Source of the DNA: Candidatus Babeliales bacterium
Lineage (GTDB): Bacteria; Babelota; Babeliae; Babelales; Vermiphilaceae
Assembly: GCA_035944115.1 (NCBI GenBank)
Contig: DASZBJ010000038.1
Location: 42,207-106,206, forward strand
Direction of reading: 5' to 3'
Length of the DNA: 64,000 nucleotides
Below the pieces are notes generated by a model, which was not told the origin of the DNA, searched no databases, and saw only the letters and a list, made by a program, of their open reading frames with translations. This document shows positions 35,495-44,348 of the stretch, one piece after another. A program made the translations under genes and the position numbers. Position 1 is the stretch's first letter. Each line of letters opens with the position of its first letter.

Positions 35495-36322
35495 TTACCA
35501 GTTCATATCCGATTCATATCCTAGATCGATGAGTAATTGTCCGGCGATTTCTTTAAACAGTTGCTTATGCTCATCAGTGAAATGTTCTTTCCAGCTACCG
35601 ATTTGTCCTTTACGGAATGTATGACTTAATGTAGAACCAAATAGAGAGTCAGCAACGGTGGCAATTTCTTTATCCGAAAGGTCAAGCTGTAGATGTTGTG
35701 CCATAGCTCTCACCGTTTTATATTGTGCGTCTTGTGGTCCACCGCCATTAGGGCCAACTAAATCTTCAAAGCGTACAGCCAATGCATTGGGATGGTGCAT
35801 CCATGGTAGATAGGCTTGATACAGTTGATATATATTGTGATTTGCAATTGGTCGCAAGCGGTAAAGGGTTCCTTTTGTTATTAAATCAGTAATAGCGTCA
35901 TTAATATTAATGGTCGTTTTATTGATTTTCATATAATAAAACACAAATGAGATGATCTGATCGCGTGGGTCACGATATATAAAAAAAAGCGTCATGTTGT
36001 TTTGGGTAAATAGTGTTGCGTACCGTTCATTATGCATTAAATGCAGGCGCCAAAACTTATCTGCAGGAAGATGCATCATATATTCTAAATCTCGCGCGGT
36101 TCGAATGGTGTAAAACTTATTGAAATGTTCATCGCCACGCCAATTTCTCCAGGGGACGTTATGTATAGACTTTCTGTTTGTCAGTAGCTGTATACATTTT
36201 TTTGCAAGGTTGGTGCCGGTCTTTGGAGCAGAAATTTCCAAAATCTGTTGATGGAAAGCCGAATATGAAAACGAGGCACATAGCAGTATTGCTATGGCAA
36301 GAGATACTATTTGATCCTTCAT
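35495..36322 (-). CDS. Exported sulfotransferase-like protein, copy 2
   Basis: 275 residues, signal peptide about 1-22 (FSYSA|FH). It keeps the canonical PAPS loop PKTGTNLAKK, with YRDPRDQIISFVFYYMK, VRFEDLVGPNGGG and RKGQIGSWKEHFT, and ends DLGYESDMNW, almost as its neighbour does. Long identical stretches (KKCIQLLTNRK, DPRDQIISF, DEHKQLFKEIAGQLLIDLGYE) show a fairly recent tandem duplication. This copy has the more standard 5'-phosphosulfate loop. Upstream gene of the pair; its promoter must lie before valS, which is divergent. Confidence 0.87.
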   Translation of the reverse strand: MKDQIVSLAIAILLCASFSYSAFHQQILEISAPKTGTNLAKKCIQLLTNRKSIHNVPWRNWRGDEHFNKFYTIRTARDLEYMMHLPADKFWRLHLMHNERYATLFTQNNMTLFFIYRDPRDQIISFVFYYMKINKTTININDAITDLITKGTLYRLRPIANHNIYQLYQAYLPWMHHPNALAVRFEDLVGPNGGGPQDAQYKTVRAMAQHLQLDLSDKEIATVADSLFGSTLSHTFRKGQIGSWKEHFTDEHKQLFKEIAGQLLIDLGYESDMNW

Positions 36323-36503
36323 ACATTTTCCTTTTTTAGGTGAAAAATATTTTCTACTGTGATTTCATGAAAATTTTATTTGCGTTATCGATTTATAGGG
36401 TATTTATGCATATTTGACCAAAAAAAGTTTATCTATAAACTCGAATTGTATGATTTTATTAATAATTAATTGAGACACAAAAAAATTTCTATGAAGAATC
36501 TTT

Positions 36504-38969
36504 ATGTTAGATAAACGGTACGATCATAAAATTTTTGAACCAAAAGTGCAACAAAAATGGGCGGCTGAGCAAACGTATAGTGCGGATAATAATTCTGGTC
36601 CATTGTATACGATTGACACACCACCTCCTACGGTTTCCGGTTCGTTGCACATGGGTCATATATTTTCTTATACCCAAACTGATGTTATTGCCCGTTATAA
36701 GCGGATGAATGGTTTTTCTGTTTTTTATCCGTTTGGTTTTGACGATAATGGGTTGCCAACAGAGCGGTATGTAGAAAAAAAGAAAAAAGTTTCAGCGCAT
36801 AAATTGGGTAGATCAGCTTTTATTGAGCTATGCTTGCAAGAGACGCATGAAGTTGAAGAGCAATTTAAATTGTTGTGGCAGCAGATGGGGCTTTCTGTTG
36901 ATTGGGATTTATGCTATTCAACAATATCAGTAAGCACTCGAAAGCTAGCACAGGAATCATTTATCAAGCTGTATAAAAAAGGTTTTATTTATCGTAAGCA
37001 TGAACCGGCTTTGTATTGTACTACTTGTCGCACCTCTGTGGCGCAAGCAGAATTAGATGATATTGAACAAAATTCATTTTTTAATGACATTGTTTTTAAA
37101 GATAGTGAAGGCAATGATTTAGTGATTGGAACAACGCGTCCAGAACTTTTGCCATCATGCGTAGCGTTGTTGTATAACCCTAAAGATGAACGGTATCAGC
37201 ATTTAAAAGGCACTAAGGCGACCGTTCCATTGTTTGATTTCGCAGTTCCGATTTTAGCTGATGATGCAGTGGTAATAGACAAGGGCACAGGACTGGTAAT
37301 GTGTTGTACCTTTGGAGATAAAACCGATATTGCGTGGTTTAAGAAATTTAATTTTTCGTATAAAAAAACTATTGATTTTGATGGCACTTGCACAGAAATT
37401 GCCGGACAGTTTGCAGGACTTAAGGTAGCAGAAGCGCGTGCAAAAATTATTGAAACCTTGCGCGAGCAAGGTCTTTTGCTGAATCAACGAGCTATTTCCC
37501 ATGCGGTTAATGTACATGAGCGATGTAAAAAAGAGATAGAATATATCGCTTTAGAACAATGGTTTTTAAACATTCTTGATCATAAGAAGAAGTTGCTTGC
37601 GCTTGCAGATGATATTGCTTGGTATCCATCATTTATGAAAGCCCGTTATAAAGATTGGGTGAAAAACATTGGCTGGGATTGGTGTTTATCACGCCAACGT
37701 TTTTTTGGTATCCCTTTTCCGGTATGGCATTGTCAAGATTGTAACCAGATGCTATTTGCGGATACTAGTGAGTTGCCCATCGATCCACAAGAAGTTGCGT
37801 GTACAAAAGTGTGCACTACGTGCGGTAGCACTAACACGGTGCCAGATACTGATGTAATGGATACGTGGAATACGTCATCTATCACGCCGTATATTCTTGC
37901 GCAGTTATATGCGCCATCATCAACACCGTTTGCAGAAAAAGTACCACAATTTTTACCGATGAGTATGCGTCCACAGGCACATGATATTATTCGTACCTGG
38001 GCATTTTATACTATTGTAAAATCGTGGATGCATCATGACATTGCACCGTGGAATGAAATTGTAATTTCAGGGCATGTGCTCAGCGACGCCAACCAAAAAC
38101 TTTCCAAATCACAAGGTGGTGGCAAGCTTGCGCCAGAGACATTGCTTGAGCAATACCCGGCAGACGCGATTCGTTATTGGACGGCATCAGGTGGTCTTGG
38201 CTATGACGTTGCTTATTCTGAAAGTCAGTTAAAAGTTGGATTGAGACTCATTACCAAGTTATGGAATGCATTTCGATTTATAGAAGAGCATATTGCAACG
38301 GTAGATCCTGAACAAATGCCAAAGCATCTTGGTGTGGTTAATGAGTGGATTTTGCATCAAGCTTCTGATTGTTTTAAAAAATACAAAGAACAATTTGAAA
38401 ATCATGAATTTGGTGCAGCATTGGCAGTAGTTGAACCGTTCTTTTGGAATGATTTTTGTGATAACTATTTAGAACTGATTAAAAATCAGTTATTCAATCC
38501 ACAACAATATGATGAGCAGCAAGTGATTGCAACGCGATGGACCTTGTATACCATTGGTTTACGGTTCTTGCAGTTGTATGCACCATATCTGCCGCATGTT
38601 ACAGAGCTGTTGTATGAATCGGTGTATAAAAACCGTCTGAAGATTGCTTCCTTGCATCAAACCCGGTTTGCGGACATTCAGCATGCATATGTTTTTGATA
38701 AGAGTGTGGTGACGATGCAAGCGATTAATAGCCTTGCAGCGACGGTACGAAAATTAAAAACCGAGCGAATGCTTTCATTAAAAGCACCGCTTGCTACGTT
38801 AACGGTATACGCACAAGATGGAGCAGTGATTCGGGCTTTAGAGCAGGAACAGCAAATGATTATTGGGATCACGCATGCGCAGGATCTGAAATTTAACGTT
38901 GTTGCATCGCTTGGTGAAAGTACATTGCAAGAAGTTGACACTCTTTGGCATGCAAGTGTGGTGATATGA
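36504..38969 (+). CDS. valS: Valyl-tRNA synthetase, Rickettsia-like short form
   Basis: 821 residues. The class I motifs are HMGH in TVSGSLHMGHIFSY (about 45-48) and KLSKS in SDANQKLSKSQGG (about 530). The editing domain contains GTTRPELLPSCVALLYNP. Zinc-binding cysteine pairs appear at CTTC and HCQDC...CTTCGST. FGFDDNGLPTERYVEK and MCCTFGDKTDIAW resemble the archaeal-type ValRS of Rickettsia more than the usual bacterial enzyme, and the protein lacks the long C-terminal coiled coil of the E. coli type. That suggests old transfer of the gene. It overlaps ybeY by four bases. Confidence 0.95.
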   Translation: MLDKRYDHKIFEPKVQQKWAAEQTYSADNNSGPLYTIDTPPPTVSGSLHMGHIFSYTQTDVIARYKRMNGFSVFYPFGFDDNGLPTERYVEKKKKVSAHKLGRSAFIELCLQETHEVEEQFKLLWQQMGLSVDWDLCYSTISVSTRKLAQESFIKLYKKGFIYRKHEPALYCTTCRTSVAQAELDDIEQNSFFNDIVFKDSEGNDLVIGTTRPELLPSCVALLYNPKDERYQHLKGTKATVPLFDFAVPILADDAVVIDKGTGLVMCCTFGDKTDIAWFKKFNFSYKKTIDFDGTCTEIAGQFAGLKVAEARAKIIETLREQGLLLNQRAISHAVNVHERCKKEIEYIALEQWFLNILDHKKKLLALADDIAWYPSFMKARYKDWVKNIGWDWCLSRQRFFGIPFPVWHCQDCNQMLFADTSELPIDPQEVACTKVCTTCGSTNTVPDTDVMDTWNTSSITPYILAQLYAPSSTPFAEKVPQFLPMSMRPQAHDIIRTWAFYTIVKSWMHHDIAPWNEIVISGHVLSDANQKLSKSQGGGKLAPETLLEQYPADAIRYWTASGGLGYDVAYSESQLKVGLRLITKLWNAFRFIEEHIATVDPEQMPKHLGVVNEWILHQASDCFKKYKEQFENHEFGAALAVVEPFFWNDFCDNYLELIKNQLFNPQQYDEQQVIATRWTLYTIGLRFLQLYAPYLPHVTELLYESVYKNRLKIASLHQTRFADIQHAYVFDKSVVTMQAINSLAATVRKLKTERMLSLKAPLATLTVYAQDGAVIRALEQEQQMIIGITHAQDLKFNVVASLGESTLQEVDTLWHASVVI

Positions 38970-39418
38970 TTTTAATTAAAAATAGGCAGCGTAAGATTGC
39001 GGTGGACGTGGCACAGTTAGAACGGGATACGCAAACACTTCTGGATGCTTTGGGGTATTCAGATTTTGATATTGGAATTCTGCTGACAACCAATGCTACG
39101 ATTCGCAAATACAACCGTGAATATCGCGACAAAGATAAGGCAACAGATATTTTATCGTTCCCCTATCATACTGAGTTGCCTGCTGGTCAATCGATAAAAG
39201 TAGAAACAGAGGATGATAAAAATTTAGGCGATTTGATCATCTCGCTTGAATATGTGTATAACGATGCGCAGAACTACGATGTGACGTTTGAAAAGCGTAT
39301 GCAGGAATTGCTGGTGCACGGGATATGTCACTTGCTGGGGCATGATCATATAGAAGATGCTGATTATGAAACAATGCATAAAAAAGAGATGCAGTTGTTA
39401 GCATTGATTGCAAAGTAA
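38966..39418 (+). CDS. ybeY: Endoribonuclease YbeY
   Basis: Zinc-dependent RNase for 16S rRNA 3'-end maturation and ribosome quality control. 150 residues from the ATG at 38966, whose first bases form an ATGA overlap with the valS stop, so translation is coupled. The zinc site is HGICHLLGHDH (three His), preceded by DKATDILSFPY, both diagnostic. A longer frame to 38945 lies inside valS and is not needed. The valS-ybeY pairing looks lineage-specific; ybeY more often sits near phoH or era. Confidence 0.95.
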   Translation: MILIKNRQRKIAVDVAQLERDTQTLLDALGYSDFDIGILLTTNATIRKYNREYRDKDKATDILSFPYHTELPAGQSIKVETEDDKNLGDLIISLEYVYNDAQNYDVTFEKRMQELLVHGICHLLGHDHIEDADYETMHKKEMQLLALIAK

Positions 39419-39496
39419 AAGTGAGCTTGAGAGAGCAGTGAAGCGATTTTTATTTAGTTGTTTATAAGGGTAATAACCTAAATAATGAGGTTCTTC

Positions 39497-41131
39497 ATGG
39501 TTCGAGACAAAAAGATATATAAAATTAGCTATGTAATTTCTGTAGCTATTTTTTTGATTTTACCGGGAAAAATAAAGGCTGCTGATAGTGATGAGCATGT
39601 AAATTGGCATGATTCTCCTGAAGAATCTATTCCTCAGAGGCGAAGGAGCAAAGGAGAAACTGTACCAGCTGAACAGACTCTCTTGTACATGCCTTGGCTG
39701 AATCGAAAAAATTTAACATTCGATAGTTTAACCGGTCGCGTGGTTCCAAGGGTTCGCAAGAAGCCAGTCGTTGAACCCGACGAGGAAATGGAAGCAATGT
39801 TTGGTCGTCGTCGTGTGACTCCCAAGAATCAAAAGAGCCCAGTTGTAAGGTGTGAAGAAGAAACGAAAGAACAATCTGGTCGTCAAGATAATCATACTAA
39901 TCTCCAGAAGGCAGCATCGCAAATTGGTTTTATGGCCCGCTTGAGGTCTGTTACTGGCAGCCTTACTCCAGGTCAGGCTCTACGGTTTGTGTTTAGAGGA
40001 AAGGTCCCTGTGGCGCCTTCACAAGCTGGAGAAGAAAATAAAGAAACGCGAGATTTGTCTTCAGGTATAACGAAATCGAGCAATCCGCAAGCACATATAA
40101 GGAACATGTATTTCGATCCGAATACGGTGAGAAATTTGCGTAAGGCAGACTATCCACCGTTGAGACCTCCAGAAGATAGTAAACCACCTAAGCCTTCTAA
40201 AAAATCGGTTCAGGTTAGCATGTCTGATTTTGCAGACAACTCATCAACGGGGGAAACGATATTAGCGGGAATGGATTTTCTTAGTCGGCCTTTAGGAGGA
40301 GGAGGGCTCACTCAAGAACTTGGAATAGCTCTGCGTTCAACCTTGATGAGCATGGTAGCCATGAAAATGATGGGTGTATTGGAGAATCTACCTGTTCTAG
40401 GAATAACTGCTGGATATGCGGCTTATGAGATTATTCGGAATGGACCTCAAGCATATTTGGAGAACATAGCGCGGCTTAAGCAAAGGGAATCGCAGCAAGC
40501 AACAATAACTAATGCCTTACAACAACAACGTGCAGAACAACAGGATATACAGAATAAATTGGTGCTTGTAGAAAGTCAGCTAAATGTAATTGCAGCGCAA
40601 AAAAGATTGAGTGATACGTTAAGCGAACAAGAGCGCGATAATTTACAAATGTCTGAAAAGCATGCATTTTTACAAGCAACGTTATTGCATGAGAGAATCA
40701 TGAAATTATCTCCACAAGTAGTATTGGAGCCTCAGATTGCAGCAACTCGTGCACAGCGTTTGCAAACAGAGAAGCAGGTTACACAAATGCTCGCAGATCA
40801 AGCAAATAAAAAACAGCAAAAGAAAGTTTTGGGTGCTCAGCTTGAGAAACCAAGCAGTACTCAGGTTGCGCAAGAAGGCGATGTTCACACGCAACCAGAG
40901 CAACCAATTCTTACATCGACTCCACCACTAGCATCAGATATACCTGCACCAACCGGTCAAGCGAGTAAAGAGCAGCAGCAGAAGGTTTTAGGTGCTCAAG
41001 TTGAGAAAAATAATGCTATTCACACGCAACCAGACCAACCAATTCTTACACCGACTCCAGATATATCTGCATCAACCGCTGCTGTATGGATGCGTGCGCA
41101 GACTCGTCAGAAGATAAAGTCGGGAGACTGA
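39497..41131 (+). CDS. Exported coiled-coil protein with proline-rich C-terminal repeats
   Basis: 544 residues from the ATG at 39497, which has GAGG six bases upstream; ATG 39485 is the alternative. A signal peptide (about 1-25, KIKA|AD) is followed by a charged, Pro/Arg-rich disordered region to about 240. Next comes a hydrophobic patch (MVAMKMMGVLENLPVLGITA) and a long coiled coil (about 320-430) rich in Gln/Glu. The end has two copies of a repeat beginning QQ(Q/K)KVLGAQ.EK and ending HTQP.QPILT.TP. No family recognised. This layout resembles secreted proteins of intracellular bacteria; a host-directed role is only a guess. Confidence 0.65.
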   Translation: MVRDKKIYKISYVISVAIFLILPGKIKAADSDEHVNWHDSPEESIPQRRRSKGETVPAEQTLLYMPWLNRKNLTFDSLTGRVVPRVRKKPVVEPDEEMEAMFGRRRVTPKNQKSPVVRCEEETKEQSGRQDNHTNLQKAASQIGFMARLRSVTGSLTPGQALRFVFRGKVPVAPSQAGEENKETRDLSSGITKSSNPQAHIRNMYFDPNTVRNLRKADYPPLRPPEDSKPPKPSKKSVQVSMSDFADNSSTGETILAGMDFLSRPLGGGGLTQELGIALRSTLMSMVAMKMMGVLENLPVLGITAGYAAYEIIRNGPQAYLENIARLKQRESQQATITNALQQQRAEQQDIQNKLVLVESQLNVIAAQKRLSDTLSEQERDNLQMSEKHAFLQATLLHERIMKLSPQVVLEPQIAATRAQRLQTEKQVTQMLADQANKKQQKKVLGAQLEKPSSTQVAQEGDVHTQPEQPILTSTPPLASDIPAPTGQASKEQQQKVLGAQVEKNNAIHTQPDQPILTPTPDISASTAAVWMRAQTRQKIKSGD

Positions 41132-41163
41132 AGATTTTCTGAGAATAGGCACTAAAAAGAAAT

Positions 41164-41200
41164 AAAAAAAGAGCTCAGTATTTTCTGAGCTCTTTTTTTT
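41164..41200. terminator. Bidirectional terminator
   Basis: AAAAAAAGAGCTCAG (41164-41178) pairs with CTGAGCTCTTTTTTT (41185-41199). T-runs on both strands serve the converging exported gene and the symporter gene. Confidence 0.9.
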
Positions 41201-41216
41201 GTACAATAACGTTCTC

Positions 41217-42539
41217 TTACTTGTGCACCTGCAGTACGTGTGGGTATCGATATGCCAAAATGAGTAATCCGATTAAGTTTGGTATTGCAACAAATGGCAG
41301 TAAGAACTCCATGAACCCCCATACAATTTTAGGTTGTACGAGCGTTGCGCAGAATATTAAAATCATACTGATGATCAAATAACTGTTAACGTAACGAAAA
41401 TTGGTTAATGCGCCAAAGACCTGTCTACCGTTGTAACTATTACCAATCAAAGTAGTGAATACAAACAGTGTTATGGTGATTAAAAAAACATATTTTCCAA
41501 GCAGCGGAGATTTGAGCACAAATACTTCATACAGCAATGTTGATCTAAATTCACCTTGCATCCACACACCATTAACCAGCACTAACATGCCAGAAAGCAT
41601 CGATAGCAGCGCATCAGAAACCATAGAAAACATTGCAAGCAATCCTTGATCAGTTGCGTATTGTACGTTTGCTACCGCATGAGGAATTGATGAGGTTCCC
41701 ATGCCTGCTTCAGTAATAAAAATTCCTTTGTAAAAGCCCATACGCATTGCTTGATAGATCGAAGCTCCAACAGCACCACCAACTGCAGCAGAAGGGGTAA
41801 AAGCGCTTTTACAAATTAAAATCAGGGCATTTTTAAGCGCGGGTATATCTTGAAAGAGAAATACGAGTGCAAAGATAACGTAAAAGAAAAACATGAATGG
41901 AACGAGTTTACTTGCTGTTTCCCCTACTCGTTCAGATCCACCAATCAGTACCAGATATGCTAAAGAGGTGATGATAAAGCCGGTGAGCCAGATTGGCATG
42001 CCTTCTTGTGCATATACTTGCGCTATGGTGTTTGATTGTACACTCGACCAGCTGATGAATACAAAAAGCATGATGCATGCATACCAATGTGCCAGATAAG
42101 GATGTACTACTTCCAAATAGCGCATTGGTCCGCCAATGATTTCGCCACTAGCTGATTTGATTCGTGTATGGAGAGCAAAAACTACTTCGGTAAATTTTGT
42201 TGCAGAGCTGAAAAAGATATACACCATCAACCAAAAAAGCGCCCCGGGACCGCCGATGAACACAGCAAGAGGAGGCCCCATTAGATTTCCCATGCCGATG
42301 GTAGTTCCCATTGCGGTGCACAACGCTTGGAAAGGGCTGATCATATGCGTGATATGATTAGCATCTTTTTGGCTTGCAGCGGGAAGGCCATTTTTAATAA
42401 TGGTGATTAATCGCGCAATGCCATGAAATTGGAGAAATCGTAATTTAAAAGTAAGAAGTAGGCCAGTGCCTAAAAATATAATTACTGCTGGTAGGGCGAT
42501 AAGATCGTCAAACCATTTAAAAAATTCAATGAAATTCAT
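41217..42539 (-). CDS. Sodium:alanine symporter family (AGCS) amino-acid transporter
   Basis: 440 residues with about eleven membrane helices. Family signatures are TAMGTTIGMGNLMGPPLAVFIGGPGALFWL and ATKFTEVVFALHTR in the first half, and FITEAGMGTSSIPHAVANV and TTLIGNSYNGRQVF in the second. Members import alanine or glycine with Na+ or H+. AAGGA six bases before the ATG. For a host-dependent bacterium this is a nutrient importer; exact substrate not readable. It is 18 bp from the ruvA stop and may be cotranscribed with it. Confidence 0.92.
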   Translation of the reverse strand: MNFIEFFKWFDDLIALPAVIIFLGTGLLLTFKLRFLQFHGIARLITIIKNGLPAASQKDANHITHMISPFQALCTAMGTTIGMGNLMGPPLAVFIGGPGALFWLMVYIFFSSATKFTEVVFALHTRIKSASGEIIGGPMRYLEVVHPYLAHWYACIMLFVFISWSSVQSNTIAQVYAQEGMPIWLTGFIITSLAYLVLIGGSERVGETASKLVPFMFFFYVIFALVFLFQDIPALKNALILICKSAFTPSAAVGGAVGASIYQAMRMGFYKGIFITEAGMGTSSIPHAVANVQYATDQGLLAMFSMVSDALLSMLSGMLVLVNGVWMQGEFRSTLLYEVFVLKSPLLGKYVFLITITLFVFTTLIGNSYNGRQVFGALTNFRYVNSYLIISMILIFCATLVQPKIVWGFMEFLLPFVAIPNLIGLLILAYRYPHVLQVHK

Positions 42540-42557
42540 AGAAATCCTTAATGTCGA

Positions 42558-43157
42558 TTATTTGAGTTTCGATAAAAATGATAGTGCATGTCGCATGAGT
42601 ACATCAAAAGGAAGTATGTTATCGGGATATGCATCGTTAAGATGTTTCATGGTGCGGCTAATTTCTGTCTGTGTGTAGTTAAGCGAAGAAAGCACTTGCG
42701 AAACGGTGCTTAATTGCTTAACAGTCCCCGTAGATCCTAAGTCGATGCCCGATTTGAGTAGTTGGGCAACTTTGTGTTTGAGTTGTACGATAATTTGTTC
42801 TGCTTTCTTTGCGCCAATGCCGTTTATTTTATAGAGCGCTGCATCGTTACCGGTTTGTACTGCTTCTAAAAAAGCTGCTGCGCCAAGGCTATCAAGGATA
42901 GTTAATCCAATTTTTGGACCAAGACCCGAGCAACTGATGATAAGCAAAAAAACTGTTTTATCTAATTCCGTTGAAAATCCAAAAAGAGAAGGACCTTGTT
43001 CTTGATTCCAATGAAGATATGTTTGGATAGTGGTAGGTTCATTGAGAGTAAAAGCAGTGCCATTGGGTACTTGGATTGTAAAGCCAATACCGCCAACATC
43101 AATGACGATCTGCTGCTTATCGCTTAATTTTACTAACCCAGTGACATAGCTCAACAT
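42558..43157 (-). CDS. ruvA: Holliday junction branch-migration protein RuvA
   Basis: Tetramer that binds Holliday junctions and loads the RuvB motor. 199 residues from the ATG at 43157 (MLSYVTGLVKLSDKQQIVIDVGGIGFTIQVP). A longer frame to 43289 is out of family and not supported. Domain I is the OB fold. Domain II has helix-hairpin-helix motifs (SCSGLGPKIGLTIL and INGIGAKKAEQIIVQLK). Domain III is the C-terminal RuvB-binding helical domain (SSLNYTQTEISRTMKHL). ruvB and ruvC are not in the window. Confidence 0.95.
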   Translation of the reverse strand: MLSYVTGLVKLSDKQQIVIDVGGIGFTIQVPNGTAFTLNEPTTIQTYLHWNQEQGPSLFGFSTELDKTVFLLIISCSGLGPKIGLTILDSLGAAAFLEAVQTGNDAALYKINGIGAKKAEQIIVQLKHKVAQLLKSGIDLGSTGTVKQLSTVSQVLSSLNYTQTEISRTMKHLNDAYPDNILPFDVLMRHALSFLSKLK

Positions 43158-43366
43158 ATAAATCTTTCTGTGCGATTCGAACTTTTTTTGAGAAATACAG
43201 TTACTCAGTAAACCTAAAAAAAGGAGGTTAGGCAAGGAGAATGTCATGCTGTTTGTTGATAGAAGAAAGATAGGGCTTGCGTATATCATGTGGCTAAAGT
43301 TACAGATTTAGTAATTCTAAGGACATGACATATGCCTTCTACGGCGAAAATAACTGTTATGGGTGG

Positions 43367-43633
43367 TTAAAACAATTCAGAATGCGATCCTGTTCTTATT
43401 AAAATTAATTCTTCAGTGGTTAACTGGTATATCAAAAGCCAATCCGGTTCAATATGACACTCCCAGCAATCGGAATAATTGCCTTTGAGTTTATGGTTTT
43501 TATTTTTGGGAGGAAGTGGCCTATTGAGCTGAAGCTCGCTAATGATATGGGCCAGTTTTTCCATATTATGCTTTTGTTTTATAGCAGTTTTAAAATCTTT
43601 TTTAAATTGTGACTGCCAGACTATAATGAGCAT
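43367..43633 (-). CDS. YafQ/RelE-superfamily toxin
   Basis: 88 residues. Matches the YafQ-type mRNA interferase pattern: a short basic helix (QFKKDFKTAIKQ), HKLKGNYSDCWECHIEPDWLLIYQ with the His and Asp implicated in catalysis, and a final IRTGSHSELF with the last catalytic His. Such toxins cut mRNA on the ribosome. It follows its antitoxin by 4 bp, the usual order for this family. Confidence 0.88.
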   Translation of the reverse strand: MLIIVWQSQFKKDFKTAIKQKHNMEKLAHIISELQLNRPLPPKNKNHKLKGNYSDCWECHIEPDWLLIYQLTTEELILIRTGSHSELF

Positions 43634-43637
43634 GTCG

Positions 43638-43901
43638 TTAACTCAGTTTTTTAAAAAGCTCTTCTACGGTAACTGCTTTCTTGAGGCCTTTTTTTGTTTT
43701 TAAATCATCAAGAGCCTGTTTCGTTATTTCATTCGGAATATGGCTTTCTGGGCATTCTGAATAATGCTCTAGTCCGCGCTCTAAAAGTTCTACAACAACT
43801 TCTCGCATGCTTTTGCCATAAAAAGCTGCGAGCATTTTGAGTTTTTTATGGTCGACTGTTGGAATATCTATGGTAACCCGTGTATTGGTCTTATTTGTCA
43901 T
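43638..43901 (-). CDS. Antitoxin, ribbon-helix-helix type
   Basis: 87 residues. The N-terminal RVTIDIPTVDHKKLKMLAAFYGKSMREVVVELLERGLEHY is a ribbon-helix-helix DNA-binding fold, likely autoregulating the operon. The C-terminal tail (KKGLKKAVTVEELFKKLS) would wrap the toxin. Directly upstream of the YafQ-like toxin, forming a type II toxin-antitoxin pair. Confidence 0.82.
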   Translation of the reverse strand: MTNKTNTRVTIDIPTVDHKKLKMLAAFYGKSMREVVVELLERGLEHYSECPESHIPNEITKQALDDLKTKKGLKKAVTVEELFKKLS

Positions 43902-44110
43902 TATAGTCCTCTTTTAATATGTTTTTCTCTTATTGTACCATAAATACATAAAAAATTAAATACGTTGATATGTATTTACTTAAAAAAGGCTGTTTTTTAT
44001 TTGAGACAAACGAGAAAGTTACCACGTTGAAGCAACGAATTCATCTAAAACTCGTTGACAAATACGGATCACATGGTACCCTTTAAGACATTGAATTATT
44101 TGAAAATTAT

Positions 44111-44186
44111 GTGGGAATAGCTCAGTTGGTAGAGCGTTGCCTTGCCAAGGCAAAGGTCGCGGGTTCGAATCCCGTTTCCCACTCCA
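44111..44186 (+). tRNA. tRNA-Gly (anticodon GCC)
   Basis: 76-nt cloverleaf: acceptor GTGGGAA/TTCCCAC, D-arm GCTCAGTTGGTAGAGC, anticodon stem TTGCC/GGCAA with loop TTGCCAA, T-arm GCGGGTTCGAATCCCGT, discriminator T, and encoded CCA at 44184-44186. It reads GGC/GGU codons. Confidence 0.97.
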
Positions 44187-44348
44187 TCTTTTGTAAAAAA
44201 CCGTTGTTTTTATGTGAAAGTTGGTAAAAGCCGTTAATTCTGTTACCATCAACAGTATCTAATTTATCGTATTAGCTATGAAAATCATCTCCTACACGTA
44301 ATAATCGTGATACATCATAGAGATGATAGAAATCAAAAGGTTTATATT

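Noticed and set aside
44019..44252. Minus-strand frame containing SGKRDSNPRPLPWQGNALP
   Set aside because: This is the well-known false protein produced by reading antisense through a tRNA-Gly gene; the tRNA at 44111-44186 explains it.
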